Assembly (NCBI GenBank): GCA_934130705.1
Contig: CAKOYL010000019.1
Coordinates: forward strand, 1-13,877
Reading direction: 5' to 3'
DNA: 13,877 nt
DNA from: an uncultured Clostridia bacterium
GTDB lineage: Bacteria; Bacillota_A; Clostridia; TANB77; CAG-508
Below are positions 5,315 to 11,640 of this stretch, one piece after another. Within the stretch, counting starts at the first letter, position 1. Each line of letters begins with the position of its first letter. A program made the translations under genes and the position numbers. Below the pieces are notes generated by a model. That model was not told the origin of the DNA. It ran no database searches and saw only the letters and a program-made list of their open reading frames with translations.

Positions 5315-6460
5315 TTAGTCTCCTAAGTTGATTCCTATGCTTCTTGCTGTTTTTACTAAATCATCATCCATTGTTACTTTTCTTTGGTTACTTACTGCTG
5401 TGTTTCCTGAAACTGCTCCTATTTCTTTGTTTTCTCCGACAACATCTTCCAATGATACATAATCTAATTTGTTGTTTTTTATAACTGTTAATACTCCAAA
5501 TTTTTCTTCTAATGCTAATTGCATTGCTTTTGCACCATATTTGGTTGATAAAACTCTATCAAATGCTGTTGGTGTTCCTCCTCTTTGCATATATCCTAAA
5601 GTTGTGTTTCTTGCTTCTAGTCCTGTTAATTCTTGTAATTGTTTTGCAACTATTGGACCTACCCCTCCAAGCTTTGTGTTGTCTACGCCTTTTCCGTTAT
5701 CTCTTTCATTTTCTACTGTTATATCTCCACCTATTGGTTTTGCACCTTCTGCAACAACTACAACACTGAAGTTTTTACCTCTTTTTTGTCTATTTTTTAT
5801 TTTTTCAGCAACTTTGTTTATATCATATGGAATTTCTGGAATTAATGCAACATCTGCACCACCTGCTATTGCTGATTCTAATGCAATCCATCCAGCATAT
5901 CTTCCCATTACTTCTAGAACCATTATTCTATGATGTGTTTCTCCTGTTGTATGAAGTCTATCAAGTGCTTCCATTGCAACAGATACAGCGGTGTTATATC
6001 CAAATGTTATTTCTGTACATGCAACATCATTATCTATTGTTTTTGGTACACCAATTACATTTACTCCTTTTAATGAGAAATCTCTTGCTGATTTTTGAGT
6101 ACCATCTCCACCTAATGTGAATACACAATCAAATCCATCATCTTTAATATTTTGAACACATTTGTCTGATAAATCTTGATATTCTACGCTTCCATCTTCT
6201 TTTACAACTTTATAATTAAATACATTTGCATTTGTTGATGAACCTATAATTGAACCACCTTTTGGTAAAATTCCTTCTGCATTTCCTTCTTCTGCTGTAC
6301 TTAGTTTTACATACTCATTTTTTAATAGTCCATTATAACCATCAATAAATCCATAGCATTCTACCTCACTATTTTCTGCAGTTTTTACAATTCCTCTAAT
6401 AACAGCATTAAATCCTGCTACATCTCCTCCATTTGCTAATATAGCTACTTTTTTTATCAT
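5315..6460 (-). CDS. pfkA: 6-phosphofructokinase
   Basis: This cytosolic enzyme phosphorylates fructose 6-phosphate to the 1,6-bisphosphate, the committed step of glycolysis. The protein of 381 residues shows the phosphoryl-donor loop NGGDVAGFNAVIRG (10-23), GGDGTQKSA (117-125), the catalytic PKTIDND (139-145, Asp143 as base), MGRYAGW (185-191), PEIPYDI (208-214) and YMQRGGTPTAFDR near the C-terminal third. Donor choice is usually read from two sites: Gly at the GGDG position fits ATP, while Lys in PKTIDND is shared with pyrophosphate enzymes. The Gly/Lys mixture is known from ATP-using long-form enzymes, so ATP is more likely. The length exceeds the 320-residue E. coli type. The ATG at 6460 follows GGGAGG, 23 bases after the repeat-protein gene. 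Confidence 0.95.
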   Translation of the reverse strand: MIKKVAILANGGDVAGFNAVIRGIVKTAENSEVECYGFIDGYNGLLKNEYVKLSTAEEGNAEGILPKGGSIIGSSTNANVFNYKVVKEDGSVEYQDLSDKCVQNIKDDGFDCVFTLGGDGTQKSARDFSLKGVNVIGVPKTIDNDVACTEITFGYNTAVSVAMEALDRLHTTGETHHRIMVLEVMGRYAGWIALESAIAGGADVALIPEIPYDINKVAEKIKNRQKRGKNFSVVVVAEGAKPIGGDITVENERDNGKGVDNTKLGGVGPIVAKQLQELTGLEARNTTLGYMQRGGTPTAFDRVLSTKYGAKAMQLALEEKFGVLTVIKNNKLDYVSLEDVVGENKEIGAVSGNTAVSNQRKVTMDDDLVKTARSIGINLGD

Positions 6461-6483
6461 TTTAAAATCCTCCCTTGTTTTCT

Positions 6484-7005
6484 TTAGCTTATTAATTTTT
6501 TTATATCTTCGTCTTGTTTTAATTCTTTGCTTAAGAATAAATATGCTCTTTTGTCTTGTTTTATTGCTATTTCTGCTAGTTCTTTATCACTTCTTAATCT
6601 TAAACTTGCATATTTTATTATTAACCCTTTATTTTCTATTGCTGTTTTTACAACTTCTCTATCATCTCTTAGTCTTTCACTTGCATAATATAAGGTTTGC
6701 CCATATGTTTTAACACTTTCCATTATTACTTCTTTATCTGCTTTTAATGCTTCTGATGCATAACAAGCTGTCCATGGTGCTCCTTTTATTGCAAGTAATA
6801 CCATTTCTTTGTTATTTCTTAGTCTTTTACTTACAAATTCCATTGCTTCTCCGTCCTGTTCTAATGCTGTTTTTACTACCTCTTCATCGTCTTGGAATTC
6901 TGGTGCTGCAAATTCTAAAAGTTTTCCTTTTTTCTTAACCGCTTCTAATACATATTCTTTTGAATCTCTATTTTGTTTCATTTCTGTAACATCTTTTGCT
7001 TCCAT
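6484..7005 (-). CDS. DUF4116-type helical repeat protein
   Basis: The protein of 173 residues is made almost wholly of a helical repeat with an exact period of 25 residues. Units begin near residues 15, 40, 65, 90, 115 and 140, with a partial one at 165, and no residue is gained or lost. The consensus is roughly D-K/R-E-V-V-x2-A-I, then a Gly or equivalent turn, then L-x-Y/F-A-S-x2-L-R. This matches DUF4116 repeats, for which no activity is established; such solenoids usually bind other proteins. There is no signal peptide or membrane segment. Its ATG overlaps the trmB stop by one base (TAATG), and GGTGAG inside the end of trmB can serve as ribosome-binding site, so the two are translationally coupled. 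It is followed 23 bases later by pfkA. Confidence 0.85.
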   Translation of the reverse strand: MEAKDVTEMKQNRDSKEYVLEAVKKKGKLLEFAAPEFQDDEEVVKTALEQDGEAMEFVSKRLRNNKEMVLLAIKGAPWTACYASEALKADKEVIMESVKTYGQTLYYASERLRDDREVVKTAIENKGLIIKYASLRLRSDKELAEIAIKQDKRAYLFLSKELKQDEDIKKLIS

Positions 7006-7697
7006 TATGTATTACTCACCTGCTTTTCGTTTTTACTTGTATTTTGTGCTATTAATGCTTTTATTTTTATGCCTTGTTCTGTAAACATTTTTTCATGTTC
7101 TGTTTCTATATTATGTTCAAAAATTGGTTCTTCGTGTAAGTCATATGTTTTTGCTTTAACTTCAAATCCTGTTTCTTCTAAATATAGTAAGGTTGAATTG
7201 AATAAATCATCATCATCTGTTTTAAAGTATATTTCTCCATTTGGTATTAAAAATTGTTTGTATTTTTCAAGTTGTCTTGTATGTGTTAGTCTTTTCTTTC
7301 TATGTTTTCCTTTTGGCCATGGATTACAGAAGTTGATATATATTCTTTCTATTTTATCTTCTTTGTCTAATATTTGTAGTATTCTTTCTATGTCATATCT
7401 TGTTAATACTATATTTTGGGGTTCTATGTTTTTTTCTGCATATACTTGTTCTACATTTCTTTTTGCAAGTCCAAGCATTGCATCTACTAAATCTATTGCT
7501 ATATAGTTTTGGTCTAAGTTTTCTGATGCTAGGTTTGAGATAAATTGCCCTTTTCCACATCCTAGTTCTAGGTGTAGTGGGTTGTTTGGATTTTTGAAAA
7601 AAGTTTTCCATCTTCCTTTCATTTTTTCTGGTTCATCTATATAGAATTTACTTGCTTCTAGTTCTGGTCTTGCCCATTTTTTGTATCTTATCCTCAT
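7005..7697 (-). CDS. trmB: tRNA (guanine-N7)-methyltransferase
   Basis: TrmB transfers a methyl group from S-adenosylmethionine to guanine 46 in the tRNA variable loop. With the start at 7697 the protein has 230 residues and begins MRIRYKKWARPELE, matching the typical family N-terminus. The SAM-binding motif LELGCGKGQF is at 43-52, the second acidic strand IAIDL at 66-70, the substrate/catalytic segment NPWPKGKHRKKRL at 125-137, FKTD at 158-161 and TEHEKMF at 199-205. An upstream in-frame ATG at 7745 is less likely: AAGGAG lies nine bases before the 7697 ATG, and the promoter at 7735-7763 would start RNA near 7728, inside the longer frame. It is the first gene of the operon leading to pfkA and fucO. 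Confidence 0.93.
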   Translation of the reverse strand: MRIRYKKWARPELEASKFYIDEPEKMKGRWKTFFKNPNNPLHLELGCGKGQFISNLASENLDQNYIAIDLVDAMLGLAKRNVEQVYAEKNIEPQNIVLTRYDIERILQILDKEDKIERIYINFCNPWPKGKHRKKRLTHTRQLEKYKQFLIPNGEIYFKTDDDDLFNSTLLYLEETGFEVKAKTYDLHEEPIFEHNIETEHEKMFTEQGIKIKALIAQNTSKNEKQVSNT

Positions 7698-7734
7698 GCT
7701 TTTTTGCTCCTTATTTATTGTTTTTGATATTTGA

Positions 7735-7763
7735 ATTATACACATAATTTTTTTAATTGTAAA
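7735..7763 (-). promoter_or_regulatory. Sigma-A promoter of the trmB-pfkA-fucO operon
   Basis: On the minus strand TTTACA (7763-7758) and TATAAT (7740-7735) are spaced by exactly 17 bases. Initiation near 7728 leaves about 30 bases of leader before the trmB ATG at 7697. The rest of the divergent intergenic region to 7918 is A/T-rich with no other feature I would defend; a TGATAAAAT at 7881-7889 is a possible extended -10 for the plus-strand gene. Confidence 0.8.
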
Positions 7764-7918
7764 GGTATTTTTTTGAAATATATATATAAATTAAAATATA
7801 AAATTAGCCCTAATATTAAACTTTTATTTTTAATAATTCTTTTGCTATTTCTTTTCTTGCTTTATTTTACTGAAGATATATGATAAAATATTAATATAAA
7901 ATTAAATGGAGTAAGTTT

Positions 7919-8803
7919 ATGGAATTAATATATAAAGTTGAAAGTGAAAATTTAACAATAAATCAGATATTGCAAAACAATTTAAAAGTATCTTCTAGAT
8001 TGCTTTATAAAATTATTAAAAATAATTGCATTTTTTTGAACGGAAAAGAATGTGATACTAGAAATGTTACGTTACCAAATGATATTGTAACTATTAATTT
8101 TGATTATTCTGAAGATAATTCTAATATTGTACCCACTAAAATGGATTTAAATATTGTTTTTGAAGATGCTTGGCTTTTAATAGTTAATAAACCTGCCGGT
8201 ATTGCAACTCATCCATCTGTTTTACATTTTTCTGATTCTTTATGCAATGGTGTTAGATTTTATTTTGATTCTATTGGTTTGAAGAAAAAGGTTAGACCTG
8301 TTAATAGATTGGATTTGAACACTTCTGGTTTAGTTGTTTTTGCTAAATGTGAGTATATTCAGGAATGTTTAATTTCTCAAATGAAGTCTAATTTGTTTAA
8401 AAAAGATTATTTGGCTATTTGTGATGGCCTTTTTAAAAATAATGTTGGTGTTATTGATTTGCCTATTGCTAGAAAAGAAAATAGTATTATAGAAAGGTGT
8501 ATTTCTGAAAATGGTCAGACTTCTATTACTCATTATGAAGTTTTAAAAGAATTTGATAATTTTAGTTTAGTTAAGTGTTCTTTAGAAACTGGTAGAACTC
8601 ATCAAATTCGTGTTCATATGAGCGCCATTGGTCATCCTCTTGTTGGAGATTCTTTATATGGTAATATTTCTAATTTGATTGGAAGACAAGCTTTGCATTG
8701 TTATCATATTGGATTTTTACATCCGATTTTTAAAAATGACTTGGATTTTGTTTGCGATTTGCCCGATGATTTTAAGAGTTTTTTATATTTGATTGTTGAT
8801 TAA
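7919..8803 (+). CDS. RluA-family 23S rRNA pseudouridine synthase
   Basis: The enzyme isomerises uridine to pseudouridine in ribosomal RNA. The protein of 294 residues has an S4-like RNA-binding N-terminus (about 12-65, with SSRLLYKIIKNNCIFLNGK) and an RluA catalytic domain. This carries VNKPAGIATHPS (89-100), RPVNRLDLNTSGLVV (126-140) with catalytic Asp132, and GRTHQIRVHM (225-234); family members end with a similar LHCYHIGFLHP block. It is closest in layout to RluD, but the modified position cannot be read from sequence. GGAG lies eight bases before the ATG. It is one of only two plus-strand genes, its wobble positions are mostly T, and its last 21 bases overlap the end of the convergent toxin gene. 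Confidence 0.92.
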   Translation: MELIYKVESENLTINQILQNNLKVSSRLLYKIIKNNCIFLNGKECDTRNVTLPNDIVTINFDYSEDNSNIVPTKMDLNIVFEDAWLLIVNKPAGIATHPSVLHFSDSLCNGVRFYFDSIGLKKKVRPVNRLDLNTSGLVVFAKCEYIQECLISQMKSNLFKKDYLAICDGLFKNNVGVIDLPIARKENSIIERCISENGQTSITHYEVLKEFDNFSLVKCSLETGRTHQIRVHMSAIGHPLVGDSLYGNISNLIGRQALHCYHIGFLHPIFKNDLDFVCDLPDDFKSFLYLIVD

Positions 8804-9040
8804 TCTTCTACAATCAAATATATAATCAATATAAAATGTTTCTTGATTTATAAAATATATGACTAAATATTTTTTATTAATTATCAATCTTCTGTATTGA
8901 CAATTCTTTATAATTTCATATTTTGATGTTCTTTTAGGACTATATTTAAGTGTATTTATTTCTTCTTGTATTTTATCCGCTAATCTATATGCAGCTTTTG
9001 CATTTACATTAGCTAAAAATTTCACATGTTGTATTAACAT
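8783..9040 (-). CDS. ParE/RelE-family toxin, true start probably upstream
   Basis: The frame from ATG 9040 gives 85 residues with the ParE/RelE pattern: a helical hairpin (NAKAAYRLADKIQEEINTL), SPKRTSKYEII, then strands YRRLIINKKYLVIYFIN and FYIDYIFDCRRL. Toxins of this fold inhibit DNA gyrase (ParE) or cut mRNA on the ribosome (RelE); which applies cannot be told. The ATG at 9040 has no ribosome-binding site and the first strand typical of the fold is missing. In frame upstream lies ACG GAA TAT AAG ATA ATA (from 9079), supplying the usual xEYKII strand, and AAAGGAGG sits nine bases before the ACG. No ATG, GTG or TTG occurs in that extension. The toxin may therefore start at a rare ACG codon, or the start may have mutated. 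Its extended frame overlaps the end of the antitoxin gene. Confidence 0.75.
   Translation of the reverse strand: MLIQHVKFLANVNAKAAYRLADKIQEEINTLKYSPKRTSKYEIIKNCQYRRLIINKKYLVIYFINQETFYIDYIFDCRRLINNQI
8784..8822. repeat. Inverted repeat spanning the convergent gene ends
   Basis: TATATTTGATTGT (8784-8796) is complementary to ACAATCAAATATA (8810-8822) around a 13-base spacer that contains the stop codon of the pseudouridine synthase. Neither strand has a T-run after the stem, so it is not a standard intrinsic terminator, but it is placed where both convergent transcripts must end. Confidence 0.5.
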
Positions 9041-9068
9041 TTCTTTTGCTTTACTTGAGGTTATTATC

Positions 9069-9302
9069 TTATATTCCGTTAATTTCTACCTCCTTTATTG
9101 CTTTATTAACTTCTTGAAAGACTTCTTCTAACGTGTAACCAACAAATCCATTAGCCCTATCTTTTCTGGAAGCTTCTATAGCTCTTAATATTTCTTTTAT
9201 TCCTTTTTTTCCAACTAATTGTAATAATTCTGTATCACAGTATTGTATTTTACCGTTTATTTTTATTACACCTCCTCTTTTTATTCCTTTTATTTTATTC
9301 AT
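9069..9302 (-). CDS. Putative antitoxin of the ParE/RelE-like pair
   Basis: Starting at ATG 9302, behind GGGAGG at eight bases, the protein has 77 residues. A longer in-frame start at 9383 would lie inside the RNase P RNA and has no ribosome-binding site. I recognise no standard antitoxin family. The first part is basic and short (MNKIKGIKRGG), the middle is helical (LLQLVGKKGIKEILRAIEAS), and the end, YTLEEVFQEVNKAIKEVEI, is an acidic amphipathic helix of the sort antitoxins wrap around ParE/RelE toxins. The assignment rests on position: it is immediately upstream of, and slightly overlapping, the toxin, on the same strand. Its final codons contain the toxin's ribosome-binding site. No promoter of its own is evident, so transcription may continue from rnpB. 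Confidence 0.65.
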   Translation of the reverse strand: MNKIKGIKRGGVIKINGKIQYCDTELLQLVGKKGIKEILRAIEASRKDRANGFVGYTLEEVFQEVNKAIKEVEINGI

Positions 9303-9340
9303 AAAACTTACCTCCCAAATCAAATTCAAAATATTATAAA

Positions 9341-9685
9341 AGAGCAAATCTGTAAGCCGGGTTCTGTCTTTAAAAATAGTCATTTATCTAGGATATATAT
9401 TGCTATATATCTCAAGCCACGCAATTCAGAAGGCGTCGAGCAGACTTAATCTTCTTCTTAGGTGTTGCTCCAGATGGGGTTTACACAGCCCCTTATGTCA
9501 CCATAAGGGCGGTGAGCTCTTACCTCACCTTTTCATCCTTACCTTAAAATAAGGCGGTTATTTTCTGTTGCACTTTCCTTAGGGTTGCCCCCACTAGACG
9601 TTATCTAGCATCTTTGCTCTATGGAGCCCGGACTTTCCTCTCGTAGTTCCTTTCGGAATTTACCAGCGACTATTCAATTTACTCT
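9341..9685 (-). ncRNA. rnpB: RNase P RNA, type A
   Basis: This is the catalytic RNA that removes 5' leaders from tRNA precursors. On the minus strand the two universal blocks are present: GAGGAAAGTCCGGGCTCC near 9635-9620 and GACAGAACCCGGCTTACAG near 9370-9352. The ends pair as helix P1 (AGAGTAAATT with GATTTGCTCT), which sets the limits at 9685 and 9341 and gives 345 nucleotides. A stem GATATATA-GCAA-TATATATC just before CCTAGAT occupies the place of P18, with its GNRA loop. The core order and the CCGGGC block fit type A rather than the Bacillus type B. The A/T-rich helices are expected in such a genome. No strong terminator hairpin follows. Confidence 0.96.
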
Positions 9686-9692
9686 GTTTTGT

Positions 9693-9701
9693 ATTATATC
9701 A
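9693..9701 (-). promoter_or_regulatory. Extended -10 promoter of rnpB
   Basis: The minus strand reads TGATATAAT, an extended -10 element ending seven bases before the inferred RNA start at 9685, which is the right distance. No good -35 is seen at 17 bases. The TGA of this element is the stop codon of the upstream coding region. Confidence 0.7.
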
Positions 9702-10601
9702 TATATTTTTTAATTCTTCTAGCAAATTTTTATATTTTATTAAAAAAATTTCTTTATCTTTTAAATTTACTGCATTTTTCAGTTCATTTATCATAACATA
9801 TGCTTTATTTATATTATATTGATTTTTTTGCATTTCTATATTGGTTAATAATTTTGTAAATTCCTGTGTAGCTGCTTGTACATGTTCTTGTATTTTGTTC
9901 CATTCTTCTTTATCTAATATACTATATGCTTTAAAGATTTCATTTTTAGTATTTAAAACTACTTTTTCTTTTTCATCTTGTGTGGCATTATCTGCAAATT
10001 TAGGCAAATATTCATATAATTTTGATAATTCATCTAAAGTTTCTTCCTTTTTTTCTTCTTTTATTTGTGTTATCACATTGTCATATTGACTATTAAATTC
10101 CGTTATTTCTTGTTTATTTGCATTTATCTGATATAAATCTAATGTAAATCCAGTTAATGATGGATATATATTTTCTATATCATTTTTTATACTTTCCCAA
10201 TCTATTTGCTCATCTTGAGTTAAAATTCCGCTTTTCTTTAGTTCATATTTTTTATTTTCTTTCGATTGATTATCATCTTTTTCTTTAGAATCTCCTGTTT
10301 CTTCTCCAGAACTTTCTTTAGAAGAACTAGAACTATCTCCTCCTGTTGTATTTTCTGCTGAGCTTCCTTTATCCTCTTCTTTCATTTCTGAACTAGAAAT
10401 TTTATATTGCTCATATTTCACATTATTTAGTTGATTAAAAATATTACTAAAATTACTGTCTAATTTTTTTATTTCTCCAAATGTTTTTTCTTGAATATTG
10501 TCATTTTTATTTTGATTAGCATATACTTTATAAAAAATAAATCCAATCATTATTATTAATATAATTAATGTAATATATCCTATTATTGTATATTTTTTCA
10601 T
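9699..10601 (-). CDS. Membrane-anchored helical protein with Ser-rich linker
   Basis: I do not recognise this gene. The protein of 300 residues starts with one membrane helix (about 8-26) and no lipobox, so it is probably anchored with its bulk outside. Residues 72-118 form a low-complexity Ser/Glu/Gly/Lys linker including five consecutive serines, suggesting a flexible stalk. From about 130 onward it is almost all helix, rich in Lys, Glu and Asn (ITQIKEEKKEETLDELSKL, EWNKIQEHVQAATQEFTKLL, AYVMINELKNAVNL), with a coiled-coil look. The ATG at 10601 follows GGAGGAG. Its TGA stop coincides with the rnpB promoter. A divergent small gene begins about 106 bases away; the shared spacer is A/T-rich and I could not choose a promoter with confidence. 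Confidence 0.75.
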   Translation of the reverse strand: MKKYTIIGYITLIILIIMIGFIFYKVYANQNKNDNIQEKTFGEIKKLDSNFSNIFNQLNNVKYEQYKISSSEMKEEDKGSSAENTTGGDSSSSSKESSGEETGDSKEKDDNQSKENKKYELKKSGILTQDEQIDWESIKNDIENIYPSLTGFTLDLYQINANKQEITEFNSQYDNVITQIKEEKKEETLDELSKLYEYLPKFADNATQDEKEKVVLNTKNEIFKAYSILDKEEWNKIQEHVQAATQEFTKLLTNIEMQKNQYNINKAYVMINELKNAVNLKDKEIFLIKYKNLLEELKNI

Positions 10602-10707
10602 TTCATCTCCTCCAAAGATTATTTTTCTTATTATTTACTTTTTTATTAAAAGTATTCTGTAGTATATTTTTTTAATTATTTATTATAATATTTATGAGGA
10701 GTTTTTT

Positions 10708-10986
10708 ATGGTTTCTGTAAATTTATTTAGTGAAAATTCTAATGAATTAGAAAAATTTTTAAGTTCTTTTTATAATTCTTCTTTTAATTTATATAATAGT
10801 TTAACATGGGAACATCAATATAATAATCCTATTGAAATTGCTGAAATCATAGGAACATATATTGATAATTCTGATGAATTTAAAATTATTATGTGGGTTT
10901 GTTTAGATAAGGGAATATATATTAATGTTAGCGATGTTAATGCTAATGGATTGATTAAGTATTTATATGAAAGATATCCGTATTAA
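10708..10986 (+). CDS. Small conserved-looking hypothetical protein (92 residues)
   Basis: The frame is open from ATG 10708 behind GAGGAG at six bases and ends at TAA 10986. The product has no signal peptide or membrane helix. It begins with an acidic amphipathic stretch (ENSNELEKFLSSFYNSSF), then WEHQYNNPIEIAEIIGTYI, a strand-like FKIIMWVCLDKGIYINV and a C-terminal helix ending YLYERYPY. The mixed helix-strand composition and good ribosome-binding site suggest a real cytosolic protein; similar small proteins seem to me to occur in other gut Clostridia, but I assign no function. It is a monocistron on the minority strand, ended by the hairpin at 11003-11033. Confidence 0.75.
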   Translation: MVSVNLFSENSNELEKFLSSFYNSSFNLYNSLTWEHQYNNPIEIAEIIGTYIDNSDEFKIIMWVCLDKGIYINVSDVNANGLIKYLYERYPY

Positions 10987-11002
10987 CTAAATATTAACAA
11001 AT

Positions 11003-11033
11003 AAGCCATATGATTATTATAATCATATGACTT
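11003..11033. terminator. Bidirectional hairpin between convergent genes
   Basis: CATATGATTA (11007-11016) pairs with TAATCATATG (11020-11029) around TTA, extended by AAG/CTT beyond one mismatch. T-rich sequence follows on both strands (AAATTTAATTCTTTT on plus, ATTTGTTAATATTT on minus), so it can end both the small plus-strand gene and the zinc-ribbon gene. Confidence 0.65.
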
Positions 11034-11046
11034 AAATTTAATTCTT

Positions 11047-11586
11047 TTATTCTTCTTCATATTTAACTTCTTCAACGGTTTTTTCCTCGTCTAAATTCAC
11101 ATTTGATTCTACTTCAACAGTTTTTTTCAAATTCTCGCAGTTTTTATCATTAGAGCAATCACATTTTTCTTCATGGTTTGTTTCTTCTTTTTCTAAAACT
11201 TCTACTTCTTTTGCTTCTATTTCTTCTTGTTTTGCTCCACATTTTGGACAGAATTTTACATTTTTTTCTATCTCTGCAAAACATTGTGGACATTGTTTTT
11301 TATCTTTTAGTTCTAAACATTGTTTTAAATTAGATTCTATTTCTGCACTTAATACATCTATTTTTGTACATTCTTCTTCTAATTCTTTTTCTAAGTTTTC
11401 TTTTTCTTCTCTTACATGATTTTCATATACTTTTTTTCCAATTTCTTTGTATATATCATTTATCTGAGATTTTAATTCTCCTATTTTCATTCTTAATTTT
11501 GCTTCTTTTGCTAATTTTCCTGTTTTATCAGCTGTTGCCTTATATGCTTCACTTGCTTTTTGTCCTAGTTTATCAAAAAATTCCAT
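11047..11586 (-). CDS. Coiled-coil zinc-ribbon protein
   Basis: The protein of 179 residues has three parts. Residues 1-95 are helical and Lys/Glu-rich, opening FFDKLGQKASEAYKATADKTG, with long heptad-like stretches (LKSQINDIYKEIGKKVYENH, LEKELEEECTKIDVLSAEIE). Residues 99-116 are a zinc ribbon with C99-C102 and C113-C116 (CPQC and CPKCG). The tail is strongly acidic and holds a second cysteine group, CDCSNDKNC (142-150), which might bind metal. There is no signal peptide. The function is unknown; proteins of this design are common in Clostridia and are presumed scaffolds. The ATG at 11586 follows AGGAGG. It lies 54 bases after gpsA with no terminator visible, so it is probably the last gene of the der-plsY-gpsA transcript. 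Confidence 0.8.
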   Translation of the reverse strand: MEFFDKLGQKASEAYKATADKTGKLAKEAKLRMKIGELKSQINDIYKEIGKKVYENHVREEKENLEKELEEECTKIDVLSAEIESNLKQCLELKDKKQCPQCFAEIEKNVKFCPKCGAKQEEIEAKEVEVLEKEETNHEEKCDCSNDKNCENLKKTVEVESNVNLDEEKTVEEVKYEEE

Positions 11587-11640
11587 ATCTATACCTCCTA
11601 GAATATATAATTTTTAATATTATTCCATATTTCATTAAAT

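Noticed and set aside
7393..7611. A second minus-strand frame of 72 residues within trmB
   Set aside because: It is an out-of-frame shadow of a well-supported trmB, with a basic, low-complexity translation and no ribosome-binding site.
9303..9383. Longer antitoxin N-terminus starting at 9383
   Set aside because: The extension is encoded within the conserved 3' part of RNase P RNA and lacks a ribosome-binding site; the ATG at 9302 has GGGAGG at good spacing.
9243..9449. Plus-strand open frame across the end of rnpB
   Set aside because: It runs antisense to the 3' end of RNase P RNA and into the antitoxin gene; no start signal or protein-like pattern.
10684..10689. Perfect TATAAT just upstream of the small plus-strand gene
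   Set aside because: Initiation from it would fall at the ribosome-binding site (10696-10701) and remove it, and there is no matching -35; probably chance in A/T-rich DNA.
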